Assembly: GCF_014117215.1 (NCBI RefSeq)
Contig: NZ_JACGXS010000011.1
Coordinates: 1-64,000, forward strand
Reading direction: 5' to 3'
DNA from: Stenotrophomonas tumulicola
GTDB lineage: Bacteria > Pseudomonadota > Gammaproteobacteria > Xanthomonadales > Xanthomonadaceae
Length of the DNA: 64,000 bases
The stretch's first letter is position 1; every line of letters begins with the position of its first letter. The position numbers were made by a program, and so were the translations under genes. Of this stretch, positions 27,507-39,405 are shown one piece after another. A model generated the notes under the pieces. That model was given only the letters and a program-made list of their open reading frames with translations, had not been told where the DNA came from and did not search any database.

Positions 27507-30011
27507 ATGCCCATCGATCCAACATCCGCACGCCTCGCCCAAGGCAACCATCAACGCATGCATGCAGGCAGGGCGGCACCCACGCGCCTTGCCACGCGCC
27601 AGCAGCGCTTCGGCCGGCCCACACCGGCCCTGAATCCACATGGCGTCGCCAATCTGGCCGCCCTCCTGCTGCTGGCCAGCAGCGCCCTGCCACGCAGCAC
27701 CGCGGTGCCGTTGCCTGCGGACCGCGGACCAGCGGATTTCCCTGCGCACGGCGGATGGCCCCCGGGCGCGGGGGCCGCTGATGTGTCCATTGCCATGCAC
27801 GATATTCCCGCTGCGGCGCCGTCGGCTTCTGCCGACAGTCCACTGCTGCATCCCGTCGTGCCATCCAGCGTGGCCAACTTCATCACCGATGCGACAACCG
27901 CCACCTGTGTGCGCAGGCCGCGCCACTGCGGTGCTGCACTTGCAACCGGGACGCTGCTGCTCGGAAGCGCCGGCATCGGCGCGCTGCTGGTCCACCTGCT
28001 CGGCCACCCGGATGCAACCGAACCTGCCCCGTCACGATTCCAGCTGGACCCTTCGGCCCTTCCGCCGCTGCCACGCTTCGACGCCGGTGAAATGGACATC
28101 ACGCGATCGCCTTGCCAATCGCTGGGCGCCCATGTCAATGCACGCTGGGAGGAAAGCGCGCAGCTGACGCCAGGGCGCACGCGCGAAGGAACCTTCGACA
28201 AGCTGCGCGACCGTTCCTTGCTGGTCCGGCTGCAACTGGCCGGACAGATCGCTGCACATCCCCATCCCGATGCAGCGGAGAAGATCATCGCCGACCTGTG
28301 GACGGGCGGCATGGACACGGCCCACATCGAAGCGCGGGGCATCGCGCCGCTGCTGCCGCAACTGCAGGCAATTGAACAACTGACCGACCGCCAGACGCTG
28401 TTCCAGCACCTGTTCCAGATCGCCGCACAGGGACGTAACCCGCTGTTCGCGCTGACCGTGCTGCCCGACCTGCGGCACCCTTCCCGGTCCATGGCCTATC
28501 TGGCCCAGGGCGGTCTCGGGCTGCCCGACAGTGGATGGTACGCCGAGCCGGGACGGGCTCCGCTGGTGCAGGCCTACCAGGCCCATATCGCGCGCACGCT
28601 GCAGCTGTCAGGCATGCCCGCCGACGAGGCCGTGGCCGCCGCCAGCAACGTGCTGGGGCTGGAACGAAAACTGGCCGCCGCGTCGAAAGCCTTCGCCGAG
28701 CTGACTGCCGATGTGTCCATCTACTACCACCCGGTCAGCCTCGAACAGGCGCGGATCGAGAGCAATGGCATCGACTGGCATCAGTTCTTCCAGGCGCAGG
28801 GAATCGAAGCGCCGGACAGCATTTCGCTCGGCATGCAGGAATTCTTCGCCGAAGCCGGCAGGCTGCTGGGCAGTGCCCCCCTGGACCACTGGAAGGCCTA
28901 TCTGCGGTTCCACGCGCTGGACGCGGCAGCGCCCTATATGAGTGAAGCATTCGTCGCGGCACATCGCGCCTTCCATGATGTCGCGCTGAAGGGGCGTGAG
29001 GGCGAGATTCCACGCTGGGCACGGGTGCTGGACATCATCGAGCGCAGCGCCGGCAGCGCCTTCAGCAAAGCCTACGTGGACGCAACGCTTTCACCGCATT
29101 CCGCGCAACGCATGCAGGCGCTCACCAGCGCGCTGCACGACGCCCTGGTTCGACGGCTGCAGGCTGTACCGTGGATGGACGACGCCACGCGCCACCAGGC
29201 CGCGGAGAAAGCACGACGGATGCGCCTGGAGCATGGCCAACCGAAACGCTGGCAGGCGTGGCCCGAAGGGCTGACGCACGGCCAGGATTTCCTGCACGAC
29301 GTACAGGCGGCCCAGGCCTTCACGCATCGGCACAACATCAACGGCATCGGGCAGGCATTGGATACCGATGCGTGGAAGATGACCCCGCAGACCGTGGATG
29401 CCTATTACGACGCGACGCAGAACCGCATCGTGCTGCCGGCCGCCCTGCTGCAGCCCCCCTTCTTCGACCCGGACGCCGACGATGCCCTGAACTTCGGCGG
29501 CATCGCCGTCATCATCGCCCATGAAATGGCCCACGGATTCGACTCGCTGGGCAGCCAGTTCGCTGCCGACGGCAGCCTGCGCGACGGATGGAGCGAGGAC
29601 GACCATCGTCGTTTCAACAGCCTGGCCGCGCGCGTGGAAGCCCAGTTCGGGCAGTATCAGGTGGATGGCCGGCCGGTGGATGGCGCGCTGACCCTGGATG
29701 AAAACCTCGCCGACCTGGGTGCGCTGGCGATCGCCTTCGATGCGATGCAGGCCGCGACGGCCGGCATCCCCGATCCGATGGTCGACGGCATGACCCGCGC
29801 GCAGCGCTTCTTCGCCAACTTCGCGTTTTCATGGCGGACACTTGCCACGCCACAACGCATCGCGCTGGACATGGTCACCGACAACCACGCGCCTGGAACA
29901 GTACGTGCCGACGGCGCCCCGTCGAACATGCCGGCATTCGCGCAGGCATTCAACTGCACGCCGGGCGATCCGATGGCGCGGCGCGATGCAGACCGGGTGA
30001 CGTTCCTCTGA
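27507..30011 (+). CDS. M13 (neprilysin-like) metallopeptidase with matching N-terminal extension
   Basis: 834 residues; usual bacterial M13 enzymes are about 650-720. The zinc site is intact: H672-E-M-A-H676 and E732-x-x-x-D736 (DENLADLG). The normally conserved substrate-binding N-A-Y/F-Y reads D-A-Y-Y just before NRIVLPAALLQPPF. The N-terminal 170 residues carry a hydrophobic run (LAALLLLASSALP, 50-62), a Pro/Ala-rich spacer, PLL at 112-114, then CVRRPRHCGAAL (134-145) and a second hydrophobic segment (146-164), parallel to the preceding M28 protein. It lies 45 bases downstream of that gene, so an operon is likely. Its role may be degradation of host or competitor peptides; this is inference. 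Confidence 0.78.
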   Translation: MPIDPTSARLAQGNHQRMHAGRAAPTRLATRQQRFGRPTPALNPHGVANLAALLLLASSALPRSTAVPLPADRGPADFPAHGGWPPGAGAADVSIAMHDIPAAAPSASADSPLLHPVVPSSVANFITDATTATCVRRPRHCGAALATGTLLLGSAGIGALLVHLLGHPDATEPAPSRFQLDPSALPPLPRFDAGEMDITRSPCQSLGAHVNARWEESAQLTPGRTREGTFDKLRDRSLLVRLQLAGQIAAHPHPDAAEKIIADLWTGGMDTAHIEARGIAPLLPQLQAIEQLTDRQTLFQHLFQIAAQGRNPLFALTVLPDLRHPSRSMAYLAQGGLGLPDSGWYAEPGRAPLVQAYQAHIARTLQLSGMPADEAVAAASNVLGLERKLAAASKAFAELTADVSIYYHPVSLEQARIESNGIDWHQFFQAQGIEAPDSISLGMQEFFAEAGRLLGSAPLDHWKAYLRFHALDAAAPYMSEAFVAAHRAFHDVALKGREGEIPRWARVLDIIERSAGSAFSKAYVDATLSPHSAQRMQALTSALHDALVRRLQAVPWMDDATRHQAAEKARRMRLEHGQPKRWQAWPEGLTHGQDFLHDVQAAQAFTHRHNINGIGQALDTDAWKMTPQTVDAYYDATQNRIVLPAALLQPPFFDPDADDALNFGGIAVIIAHEMAHGFDSLGSQFAADGSLRDGWSEDDHRRFNSLAARVEAQFGQYQVDGRPVDGALTLDENLADLGALAIAFDAMQAATAGIPDPMVDGMTRAQRFFANFAFSWRTLATPQRIALDMVTDNHAPGTVRADGAPSNMPAFAQAFNCTPGDPMARRDADRVTFL

Positions 30012-30015
30012 AAGC

Positions 30016-30034
30016 CGCCGGGCATGGCCCGGCG
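30016..30034. repeat. SMAG-like palindrome between convergent genes
   Basis: GCCGGGC-ATG-GCCCGGC core right after the M13 stop and before the clpB stop. There is no GTAG head. It probably acts as a shared terminator or mRNA end. Confidence 0.65.
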
Positions 30035-30053
30035 CCCCAGGCACGGGAAACGG

Positions 30054-32639
<2,586 letters not shown>

Positions 32640-32661
32640 GTCAGTTCCTCGATCAGGAGAA

Positions 32662-32681
32662 GCCGGCCGCGCCGGCACTAC
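32662..32681 (-). repeat. GTAG-headed palindrome in the clpB leader
   Basis: GCCGGC...GCCGGC arms ending CACTAC; read with clpB it is GTAGTGCCGGCGCGGCCGGC. It lies between the predicted heat-shock promoter and the clpB ribosome-binding site, so it is probably in the 5' untranslated RNA. Confidence 0.65.
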
Positions 32682-32686
32682 CAGAC

Positions 32687-32714
32687 AGATGCGGCTGCCC
32701 TGCCTGGTTTCAAG
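32687..32714 (-). promoter_or_regulatory. Heat-shock sigma-32 (RpoH) promoter of clpB
   Basis: On the minus strand, CTTGAAA, 13 bases, then CCGCATCT. The RpoH consensus is CTTGAAA-N11-16-CCCCATnT: a full -35 match, with a -10 off at one consensus position. The predicted start lies about 40 bases before the clpB ATG. Confidence 0.75.
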
Positions 32715-32823
32715 GCCCGGTGAGATGATGGTTCAGCCGGCGCCAACGCCGCGTGCAGGCATGCTCACCGGATTCTGTCGCCACCCGGCCGATACTGGGA
32801 TGCACCCACCCGGCAGGACCGAC

Positions 32824-33534
32824 ATGCATTACGAGCTCTACTACTGGACCGGCATCCAGGGACGCGGCGAGTTCGTCAGGCTGGCACTGGAAGACGCCGG
32901 CGCCGACTATACCGACATGGCCCGCGTCCACGGCGACGCCATCATGACGCCGCTGCTCGCCGGCAAGACCGATGGCCACCGCCCCTTCGCACCGCCGGTC
33001 CTGAAGGCTGGCCGCCAACTGGTCGCACAGGTGGCCGCCATCCTCGATTTCCTCGGCCCCACCCTCGACCTGGTACCGCACGCGGCATCCCGGCGCGTGC
33101 AGGCCCTGCAGCTGCAGCTGACCATCGCCGACCTGGTCGCCGAAGTGCACGACACCCATCATCCGATCGCGGCATCGAAGTACTACGACGAGCAGAAGAC
33201 CGAGGCCCGGGCCCGTGCCGAAGCGATGCGCGGGGAGCGGCTGCCGAAGTTCCTGGGTTACTTCGAGGAGGTGCTGAGAGCCAATGGCGGACGCCACCCG
33301 CTGCGCGAACACTCCTACGTGGACCTGTCGCTGTTCCAGTTGCTCAGCGGGCTGGACTACATGTTTCCGCGCCGCATGCAGGCATTGTGGCCGTCGTTGC
33401 CGCTGCTGCAGGCGTTGAAGGACCGGGTGGAGAAGCGGCCAGGCATTGCGGCCTACCTCGCCTCGGGGCGACGGCTGGCGTTCAACACCAACGGCATCTT
33501 CCGCCACTACCCGGAGCTGGACGGCGACCGCTAG
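32824..33534 (+). CDS. Glutathione S-transferase family protein
   Basis: 236 residues. The N-terminal thioredoxin-like domain ([29 protein letters not shown]) is of the type seen in sigma/alpha-class GSTs, with Tyr near position 7 as the likely glutathione-activating residue. [21 protein letters not shown] holds the cis-Pro and the Gln-Ser-like glutathione contact. The C-terminal helical domain begins near 90. Its cytoplasmic detoxification substrate is unknown. The TAG stop lies in the head of a GTAG-type palindrome (33533-33555). It is divergent from clpB and convergent with the permease gene. Confidence 0.88.
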   Translation: MHYELYYWTGIQGRGEFVRLALEDAGADYTDMARVHGDAIMTPLLAGKTDGHRPFAPPVLKAGRQLVAQVAAILDFLGPTLDLVPHAASRRVQALQLQLTIADLVAEVHDTHHPIAASKYYDEQKTEARARAEAMRGERLPKFLGYFEEVLRANGGRHPLREHSYVDLSLFQLLSGLDYMFPRRMQALWPSLPLLQALKDRVEKRPGIAAYLASGRRLAFNTNGIFRHYPELDGDR

Positions 33535-33555
33535 CGCCGGGCCATGCCCGGCGCT
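33533..33555. repeat. SMAG palindrome overlapping the GST stop codon
   Basis: Arms AGCGCCGGGC and GCCCGGCGCT with a CAT loop. The preceding CTAG supplies the TAG stop of the GST gene. The convergent permease gene ends 13 bases further on. Confidence 0.8.
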
Positions 33556-33567
33556 GGCGGAGCGGCA

Positions 33568-35190
33568 TCAAGCCGCGCCGTCGCCCAGCGGCTTCACCGG
33601 CTGCTTCTGCAGCGACAGCAGGCCAAGCACGATGGCCAGCGCGACGTAGGCACCGGCGAACTGCCAGCTGATGATTCGCGCCAGCCCTTCCAGGTCCCAC
33701 GGCAGGTAGATCCCGCCCCGTGGATCCACCGAATGGATCAGCCCGAACAGAGTCAGTCCGGCCGCCACCAGCAGGAAACCGCAGGCACGACGCAGGCGCC
33801 CATCCACCATCGCCGCCACCGTGGCAATCCACAGCATCGACGTGATGATGAAACCATTGCCCAGCGCAAAGATCACCGCCAGTTCCGGCAGGCCATGGCC
33901 ATCCACCGTGGCCAGCATCGCACCCATCTGCTCCGGGGCGATCCAGCCCGGCGCCTTGATCGCCAGCAGGTAGGCAGCCGATGGCAGGAAGCCCAGCACC
34001 ATCGCACCGGCATGCTGCTTCGGGGTGGCCTGGAATGCCTGCGTGGTGATGTCGATGCCTACGTAGACGATGATCGGCGCCAGTACCGCCAGCGGCAGCC
34101 ACTGCACCAGCCCGGAGACGATGCCCAGCATGCCGCCGATGCCGATGAACAGGCCGGTCAGCAGCGTGTAGCCATTGCGCGCGCCCATGTGCTTGTAGGC
34201 CGGCTGCCCGATGTAGGGAGTGGTCTGCGCGACACCGCCACAGACACCGGCCACCAGCGTGGCGACGGCCTCCACCAGCAGGATGTCGCGCGTGCGGTAA
34301 TCGTCGCCGGCGGCGCGCGCGCTTTCAGACACGTTGATGCCGCCGACCACCATCAGCAGGCCGAACGGCAGCAGCAGCGGCAGGTAGGACATCGCCGTAG
34401 GCAGGCCCTCGAGGAAACCCAGCGTCGGCAGCGGCAGCACGATCTGCGGCGCCGTCCATGCCGGCACCTGGAAGCCCGGTGCACCCAGTCCGGCCATGCC
34501 GAGCCCGTAGTACAGCAGCGTGCCGAACACGAACGCCAGCAGCACGGCCGGGCCACGGACGGGCAGCTTGCCCTTGGCGATCAGCACGTAGAGCAGCAGC
34601 CCCAGGGTGACGAAGCCCACCAGCGGCGAACGCAGCGTTTCCAGCAACGGCAGCAAGCCCATCAACACCAGTGCGATGCCCGCGATGGAGCCCAGCAGGG
34701 CCGCACGTGGCAGTGCGCGGGTCACCGCCTCACCGAAGAACGACAGCACCAGCTTGAGCAGGCCCATGATGACCAGCGACGCCATGCCCAGCTGCCAGGT
34801 GGCAATCGCTGCAGCCTGCGGATCCATGCCCTGTGCCTTGAATGCGACGAACGCCGGGCCCAGCACCAGCAGGGCCATGCCGATGCTGGTCGGGGCATCC
34901 AGGCCGAGCGGCATGGCGGTGACGTCATCGCGGCCGGTCCGCGCGGCCAGCCGCCGCGCCATCACGGTATAGAGCAGGTTGCCGACCAGCACGCCGAAGG
35001 CAGTACCCGGGAACATGTGGGTGAACACCACCTCGGGCGGGAACTGGAACATCCCCACCAGCGCCATGGCGATGAAGCCGAGGATGGAAAGATTGTCGAC
35101 GACCAGGCCGAAGAAGCCGTTGAGATCGCCGGCGACGAACCAGCGCGGGCGCGCCGGGGAGGCAGGATGCGAGGCAGGCATGGGGGCCAT
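33568..35190 (-). CDS. NCS2-like (xanthine/uracil permease fold) membrane transporter
   Basis: About 540 residues with 12-14 hydrophobic segments. GDLNGFFGLVVDNLSILGF at the N-terminus, TAMPLGLDAPTSIGMALLVLGP and the QTTPYIGQPAYKHMGARNGYTLL stretch match the divergent NCS2/SulP-like permeases often annotated as uracil-xanthine permeases. The canonical purine-binding Q/E motifs are not clearly recognisable, so the substrate is uncertain. The start could be either of two ATGs three codons apart (35190 or 35181); neither has a good ribosome-binding site. It is divergent from the symporter gene at 35317. Confidence 0.78.
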   Translation of the reverse strand: MAPMPASHPASPARPRWFVAGDLNGFFGLVVDNLSILGFIAMALVGMFQFPPEVVFTHMFPGTAFGVLVGNLLYTVMARRLAARTGRDDVTAMPLGLDAPTSIGMALLVLGPAFVAFKAQGMDPQAAAIATWQLGMASLVIMGLLKLVLSFFGEAVTRALPRAALLGSIAGIALVLMGLLPLLETLRSPLVGFVTLGLLLYVLIAKGKLPVRGPAVLLAFVFGTLLYYGLGMAGLGAPGFQVPAWTAPQIVLPLPTLGFLEGLPTAMSYLPLLLPFGLLMVVGGINVSESARAAGDDYRTRDILLVEAVATLVAGVCGGVAQTTPYIGQPAYKHMGARNGYTLLTGLFIGIGGMLGIVSGLVQWLPLAVLAPIIVYVGIDITTQAFQATPKQHAGAMVLGFLPSAAYLLAIKAPGWIAPEQMGAMLATVDGHGLPELAVIFALGNGFIITSMLWIATVAAMVDGRLRRACGFLLVAAGLTLFGLIHSVDPRGGIYLPWDLEGLARIISWQFAGAYVALAIVLGLLSLQKQPVKPLGDGAA

Positions 35191-35316
35191 GGCAGATGTG
35201 GGGGGAGGTGCCGATGGTAGGCCTTGGCGAGCACGGAAAACAGGGGCGGCGGTTTGCAACCGCACCGCGATCCATGTTTCCCTGAAATACGTCGTCCGTT
35301 TCCCCTGCCTGGAGCG

Positions 35317-36876
35317 ATGCACTCACTACAGCCGATCGATTACTGGGTTATTGCCGGTTATTTCGTCCTTACTGCCGTCATCGGGGTGGCCGCCACCCGC
35401 CGCAACGCCGACGCCGATGACCTGTTCCTTGCCGGGCGCTCGCTCGGCCCGCTGGCGGTGGGCTTCTCGCTGTTCGCCTCGAACGTATCCTCCGACACCC
35501 TGATCGGGTTGCCGGGCGCGGCCTACAGTGGCGGCATTTCGGCCGCCAACTACGAATGGATGGCCGGGATCGTGCTGATGTTCACCGCGGTGTTCGTACT
35601 GCCGGTGCTGATGCGCGCACGCGTCTCCACGTTGCCGGAACTGATGGAACGGCGCTTCGACACGCGCATGCGCAAGTACCTGTCGGTGGTCACGCTGTTC
35701 CTGTCCATCGTGCTGGACACGGCCGGCACCCTGTACGCCGGCGCGCTGGTGGTTTCGGTGTTCGTGCCCGGCACCGAGCTGTGGAGCACCTGCCTGGTCG
35801 TGGCCGCCTTCACTGCGGCCTACACCGCCTGCGGTGGCCTGCGCGCGGTGGTCTATACCGATGTGATGCAGACCGTGGTGCTGCTGGCCGGTGCCGCGCT
35901 GCTGGCCACCCTGGTGTTCGCCCAGTTCGATTACAGCTGGACCAACGTCACCGAACGGGTGGATGCGCACAAGCTGTCGCTGATCCGGCCGCTGGACGAT
36001 CCCGGGGTCCCGTGGCTCGGGTTGCTGACCGGCCTGCCCATCGTGGGCTTCTACTACTGGACGATGAACCAGTACATCGTGCAGCGCGTGCTGGCGGCGC
36101 GTGACATCCAGACCGCCAGCCGCGCATCGGTGATCGCCGCGGCGCTGAAGCTGCTGCCGATCTTCCTGATGACCATTCCGGGCGCACTGGCCAGCGTGCT
36201 GCTGCCCGGCCTTGAACATGCCGACCAGGTATTCCCGGCCATGGTCACGACCTACGCACCGGCCGGCATCGCCGGGCTGATCCTGGCCGGGCTGATCGCC
36301 GCCCTGATGTCCACGGTGTCGGCCACGCTCAACTCTTCGGCCACGCTGATCACGCTGGATTTCGTGCAGCCCCGTTATCCCCGCCTGACCTCATCGCAGC
36401 TGGCCTCGGTCGGCCGCTGGGTGACCGTGGCCGTGGCCATCGTCGCCGCCTTGTGGGCACCGATGATCCAGCATTTCGCCGGGCTGTGGAGCTACCTGCA
36501 ACAGGTGTTCGCCTTCGTCGCCTCGCCCCTGGTGGCGGTGTTCCTGATGGGCCTGTGGCTGCGCCGGCTGGGCGCAGGCGCAGCGCTGCGCGGGCTGGTC
36601 TGTGGCCATGTCCTGAGCGCGCTGCTGTTCGTGCTGCGCGAGAGCGGCCTGCTCACGCTGCACTTCACCATCATCGGCGGCGTGCTGTGTGCCGCCACTG
36701 CCGCGATGACCCTGGGCTGGATGTATTGCCTCGGCACGCGCGACCGGCCAGGCGCCGGCGCCGAGGCCGTGCTGGCCAGCGCACGCCCGGGGCTGGCCCA
36801 CATCCCACGGGACGTGGCCATCGGCGGTGGCGCGGTGCTGGCGCTGACCGCGGTGATCCTGGTGGCATTGCGTTGA
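35317..36876 (+). CDS. Sodium:solute symporter (SSS/SGLT family)
   Basis: 519 residues, about 13-14 transmembrane helices. The SSS signatures are present: DDLFLAGRSLGPLAVGFSLFASNVSSDTLIGLPG in TM1-2 and GLILAGLIAALMSTVSATLNSSATLITLD with the Ser/Thr-rich Na2-site helix. The solute is unknown; sugar, myo-inositol or amino acids are all possible, and TM1 resembles the sugar branch. The start is ATG with GGAG immediately upstream; upstream in-frame codons are not family-like. It is convergent with poxB, the two stops being only 10 bases apart. Confidence 0.88.
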   Translation: MHSLQPIDYWVIAGYFVLTAVIGVAATRRNADADDLFLAGRSLGPLAVGFSLFASNVSSDTLIGLPGAAYSGGISAANYEWMAGIVLMFTAVFVLPVLMRARVSTLPELMERRFDTRMRKYLSVVTLFLSIVLDTAGTLYAGALVVSVFVPGTELWSTCLVVAAFTAAYTACGGLRAVVYTDVMQTVVLLAGAALLATLVFAQFDYSWTNVTERVDAHKLSLIRPLDDPGVPWLGLLTGLPIVGFYYWTMNQYIVQRVLAARDIQTASRASVIAAALKLLPIFLMTIPGALASVLLPGLEHADQVFPAMVTTYAPAGIAGLILAGLIAALMSTVSATLNSSATLITLDFVQPRYPRLTSSQLASVGRWVTVAVAIVAALWAPMIQHFAGLWSYLQQVFAFVASPLVAVFLMGLWLRRLGAGAALRGLVCGHVLSALLFVLRESGLLTLHFTIIGGVLCAATAAMTLGWMYCLGTRDRPGAGAEAVLASARPGLAHIPRDVAIGGGAVLALTAVILVALR

Positions 36877-36886
36877 GCGGGGCTGC

Positions 36887-38605
36887 TCAACGTTTCAGGA
36901 AATTGGAAGTCAACAGGTCCTTGACCTCGCCCATCCGGCCGCCCAGCACCGCCTTGGCCGCATACAGCGCGGTACCCGCCACCTGCCGGGCCTCCACCTG
37001 GGGCGGCATCACCAGTTCGGTCCGGCTGGTGTGCACGTCCAGCAAGGCTGGCCCCGGCGCCGCGAGGAACGCGCGCACGGCGCCTTCCAGGTCCTCGCTG
37101 CGGGTGACGGTACGGCCCTGGAATCCGATCACTTCGGCCAGGCGGCCGAAATCCGGGTTCTTCAGGCCGGTGTAGTTGTCCAGCAACCCTTCGACCTTCT
37201 GTTCCAGCTCGACGAAGTTCAGCGAACCATTGTTGAACACCACCACTTTGATCGGCAGGTCTTCCTGCACCGCAGTCAACAGGTCGCCCAGCAGCATCGC
37301 CAGCCCGCCGTCGCCGGACAGCGAGATCACCTGCCGTCCCGGGAATGCCTTCTGCAGGCCCAATGCCTGTGGCATCGCATTGGCCATGGTTCCGTGCAGC
37401 AGGCTGGTCAACGTGCGGCGGCGCCCGTTGACACGGATATGCCGCAGCACCCAGACCATCGGCGATCCGCCGTCGGCGGTGAACAGCGCATCATCGGCCG
37501 CATGCCGGTCCAGCAGCGCGGTCAGGTACTGCGGATGGATCACCGCCCCGGTGCCCGGCTGCTCTTCCTGCGCACGCGTGGCCAGGGCCTTGTCGCGCCG
37601 CTCGATGCATTCGTCCAGGAAGCTGCGTTCCAGCCGCGGCTGCAGCATGGGAAGCAGCGCATCAAGCGTCGGGCCGATGTCGCCGACCACGCCAAGGCCT
37701 ACCGGGTGGCGACGGCCGAGGTGGCTGCCATCGCGGTCGACCTGGATGATGGTGGCCTTGTCCGGGTAATACTGCCCCCAGGCGAAATCGGCGCCCAGCA
37801 GCAGCAACGTGTCGCACTCCATCACGGTGTGGAAGCCGGATTCGATGCCGAAGATGCCGGTCATCCCCATGTTGTACGGGTTGTCCGGTTCAACGAAATC
37901 CTTCGCCCGGGAGGTATGTGCCACCGGTGCCTGCAGGCGTTCCGCCAACTGCAGCAGCTGCGCATGCGCGCCCTGGCAGCCGGCGCCGGCATAGATGCCG
38001 ATCCGCTTGCCCTGCCCCAGCAGTTCGGCGACGTGCAGCAGTTCCTCGTCTGCCGGGCGCAGCACCGGCTGCGTGTAGTGCACCGAGAACGGCACGTCAT
38101 GTTTCACCTCGGCTTCGCTGATGTCGGCTGGCAGGATCACCACCGCCACGCCGCGCCGGCTGATGGCGGCCTGGCAGGCCATCGCCACCACGCGCCGCGC
38201 CTGCTGGGCGCTGTGCACCTGTTCGCAGAACACGCTGCAGGAGGAATAGACGGACTTGAAATCCACCTCCTGTGGAAACTCCATGCCCAGCTCGCTGGTC
38301 ACCACCTGGCTGGCGATCAGTACCATCGGCGCGCGGTTGCGGTTGCTTTCAAAAACGCCATTGATGAAATGCAGGCCGCCCGGCCCGCAGGAACCCGCGC
38401 ATGCGGTGAGTTCACCACTGACCAGGGAGTCGGCCCCGGCTGCCAGCGCGGCAGCCTCTTCATGGCGGACGTGGACCCATTCCACGTCGCTGCGGTGGAT
38501 GGCATCGGTGACGTGGTTCAGCGTGTCGCCGACGATGCCGTAGCAGCGCCGCACGCCCGCCTGCTGCAGGGTATCGATGACGATCTCGGCAACGCGCTTG
38601 CTCAT
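36887..38605 (-). CDS. poxB: Thiamine-dependent pyruvate dehydrogenase (quinone), PoxB
   Basis: 572 residues, equal to E. coli PoxB. It oxidatively decarboxylates pyruvate to acetate and CO2, passing electrons to ubiquinone at the membrane. The N-terminal ThDP pyrimidine domain (GVRRCYGIVGDTLNHVTDAI; HVRHEEAAALAAGA with the catalytic Glu) is followed by an FAD-binding domain and the ThDP pyrophosphate motif GDGGLAMLLGDLLTAVQ...NNGSLNF. The C-terminal tail (LLTSNFLKR) is of the membrane-binding type. This is a stationary-phase bypass of the PDH complex. The family also contains acetolactate synthases, but the N-terminus and tail favour PoxB. Confidence 0.93.
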   Translation of the reverse strand: MSKRVAEIVIDTLQQAGVRRCYGIVGDTLNHVTDAIHRSDVEWVHVRHEEAAALAAGADSLVSGELTACAGSCGPGGLHFINGVFESNRNRAPMVLIASQVVTSELGMEFPQEVDFKSVYSSCSVFCEQVHSAQQARRVVAMACQAAISRRGVAVVILPADISEAEVKHDVPFSVHYTQPVLRPADEELLHVAELLGQGKRIGIYAGAGCQGAHAQLLQLAERLQAPVAHTSRAKDFVEPDNPYNMGMTGIFGIESGFHTVMECDTLLLLGADFAWGQYYPDKATIIQVDRDGSHLGRRHPVGLGVVGDIGPTLDALLPMLQPRLERSFLDECIERRDKALATRAQEEQPGTGAVIHPQYLTALLDRHAADDALFTADGGSPMVWVLRHIRVNGRRRTLTSLLHGTMANAMPQALGLQKAFPGRQVISLSGDGGLAMLLGDLLTAVQEDLPIKVVVFNNGSLNFVELEQKVEGLLDNYTGLKNPDFGRLAEVIGFQGRTVTRSEDLEGAVRAFLAAPGPALLDVHTSRTELVMPPQVEARQVAGTALYAAKAVLGGRMGEVKDLLTSNFLKR

Positions 38606-38679
38606 GGCCTGGCTTCCAGCAATGGGGGAAACCCCAGCCTAGCCAGGTACAGGTGACATTCCCGTGCGCGCCGGATTCC

Positions 38680-39156
38680 TCAGAACGACACCTCGACCGC
38701 CTGCCGTGACCACAGCACCGACTGGTGCCTGGTTGCCTGCTTCCATGCGAGGCGGATCGCTTCGATGTCGGCACGGCGCTTGGGGGAGTCTTCATGCAGC
38801 ACGACCAGTACCTTGGTGCGCAACCTGTTCGGCTCGGCGTCGCCACGGAACAACCACTGGCCATAGGCATCGAACACGGTCAAGCCGTCAGGAAAACGCG
38901 GCGTGACCTCCTTGTCCAGGAAGGCACGCCATTGTGCATCGCTGATCGTATCGGCCTGTTCCCTGTCACCGGCACCCTGTTCTTCGCCGACACCGAAGTA
39001 CAGCTCGCTGCGCACCCAGCCGCTTGCAGCGGCCGGCCGCGCTGCGTCACCCTGCATCGTCGCGGTGGCGTCCGCCGACGCTGGCGCGTTGGAAGACAAC
39101 GTGGCACAGCCGCTGGTGGCCAGCAGCACGGCGAAGACAAGCCCATAACGCTTCAT
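38680..39156 (-). CDS. DUF3574 lipoprotein
   Basis: 158 residues. MKRYGLVFAVLLATSGCATL is a lipoprotein signal with lipobox A-T-S-G-C, lipidated Cys17. The mature domain SELYFGVGEEQGAGDREQADTISDAQWRAFLDKEVTPRFPDGLTV is the DUF3574 pattern; the function is unknown. The start at MKRYGL is chosen because the upstream in-frame codons have no signal-like character. A SMAG repeat lies just upstream at 39182-39204. It is divergent from the second TonB receptor gene. Confidence 0.88.
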   Translation of the reverse strand: MKRYGLVFAVLLATSGCATLSSNAPASADATATMQGDAARPAAASGWVRSELYFGVGEEQGAGDREQADTISDAQWRAFLDKEVTPRFPDGLTVFDAYGQWLFRGDAEPNRLRTKVLVVLHEDSPKRRADIEAIRLAWKQATRHQSVLWSRQAVEVSF

Positions 39157-39181
39157 ATCGATGGATCTCCAGAAACCAGGT

Positions 39182-39204
39182 GTAGTGCCGGGCCACGCCC
39201 GGCA
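39182..39204 (+). repeat. SMAG palindrome
   Basis: GTAGTGCCGGGCCACGCCCG followed by GCA; complete GTAG head and 7-bp arms. It lies between the divergent DUF3574 and TonB receptor genes. Confidence 0.8.
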
Positions 39205-39338
39205 AGGACAGCGCAGCAGCGTACACAGCTCCGCCTGTTGCATCCGCAACCAACGTCATGCCGCCGCGGCATGAGCTGATGCATTCCACGCCGGGGCTTG
39301 CGCTATACCCGGCAATCACGCCAAGATAATATATCGCT

Positions 39339-39350
39339 CCATCCGGATGG
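39339..39350. promoter_or_regulatory. Palindrome in the TonB receptor upstream region
   Basis: CCATCCGGATGG, a perfect 12-bp palindrome 56 bases before the receptor ATG, just downstream of an AT-rich GATAATATAT that could hold a -10. A possible operator; function not established. Confidence 0.35.
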
Positions 39351-39405
39351 ATGTAAATGAAACCATCCGAATCCCCCTTCCCATGCTGTTGCTGTCGGAG
39401 TTCCC

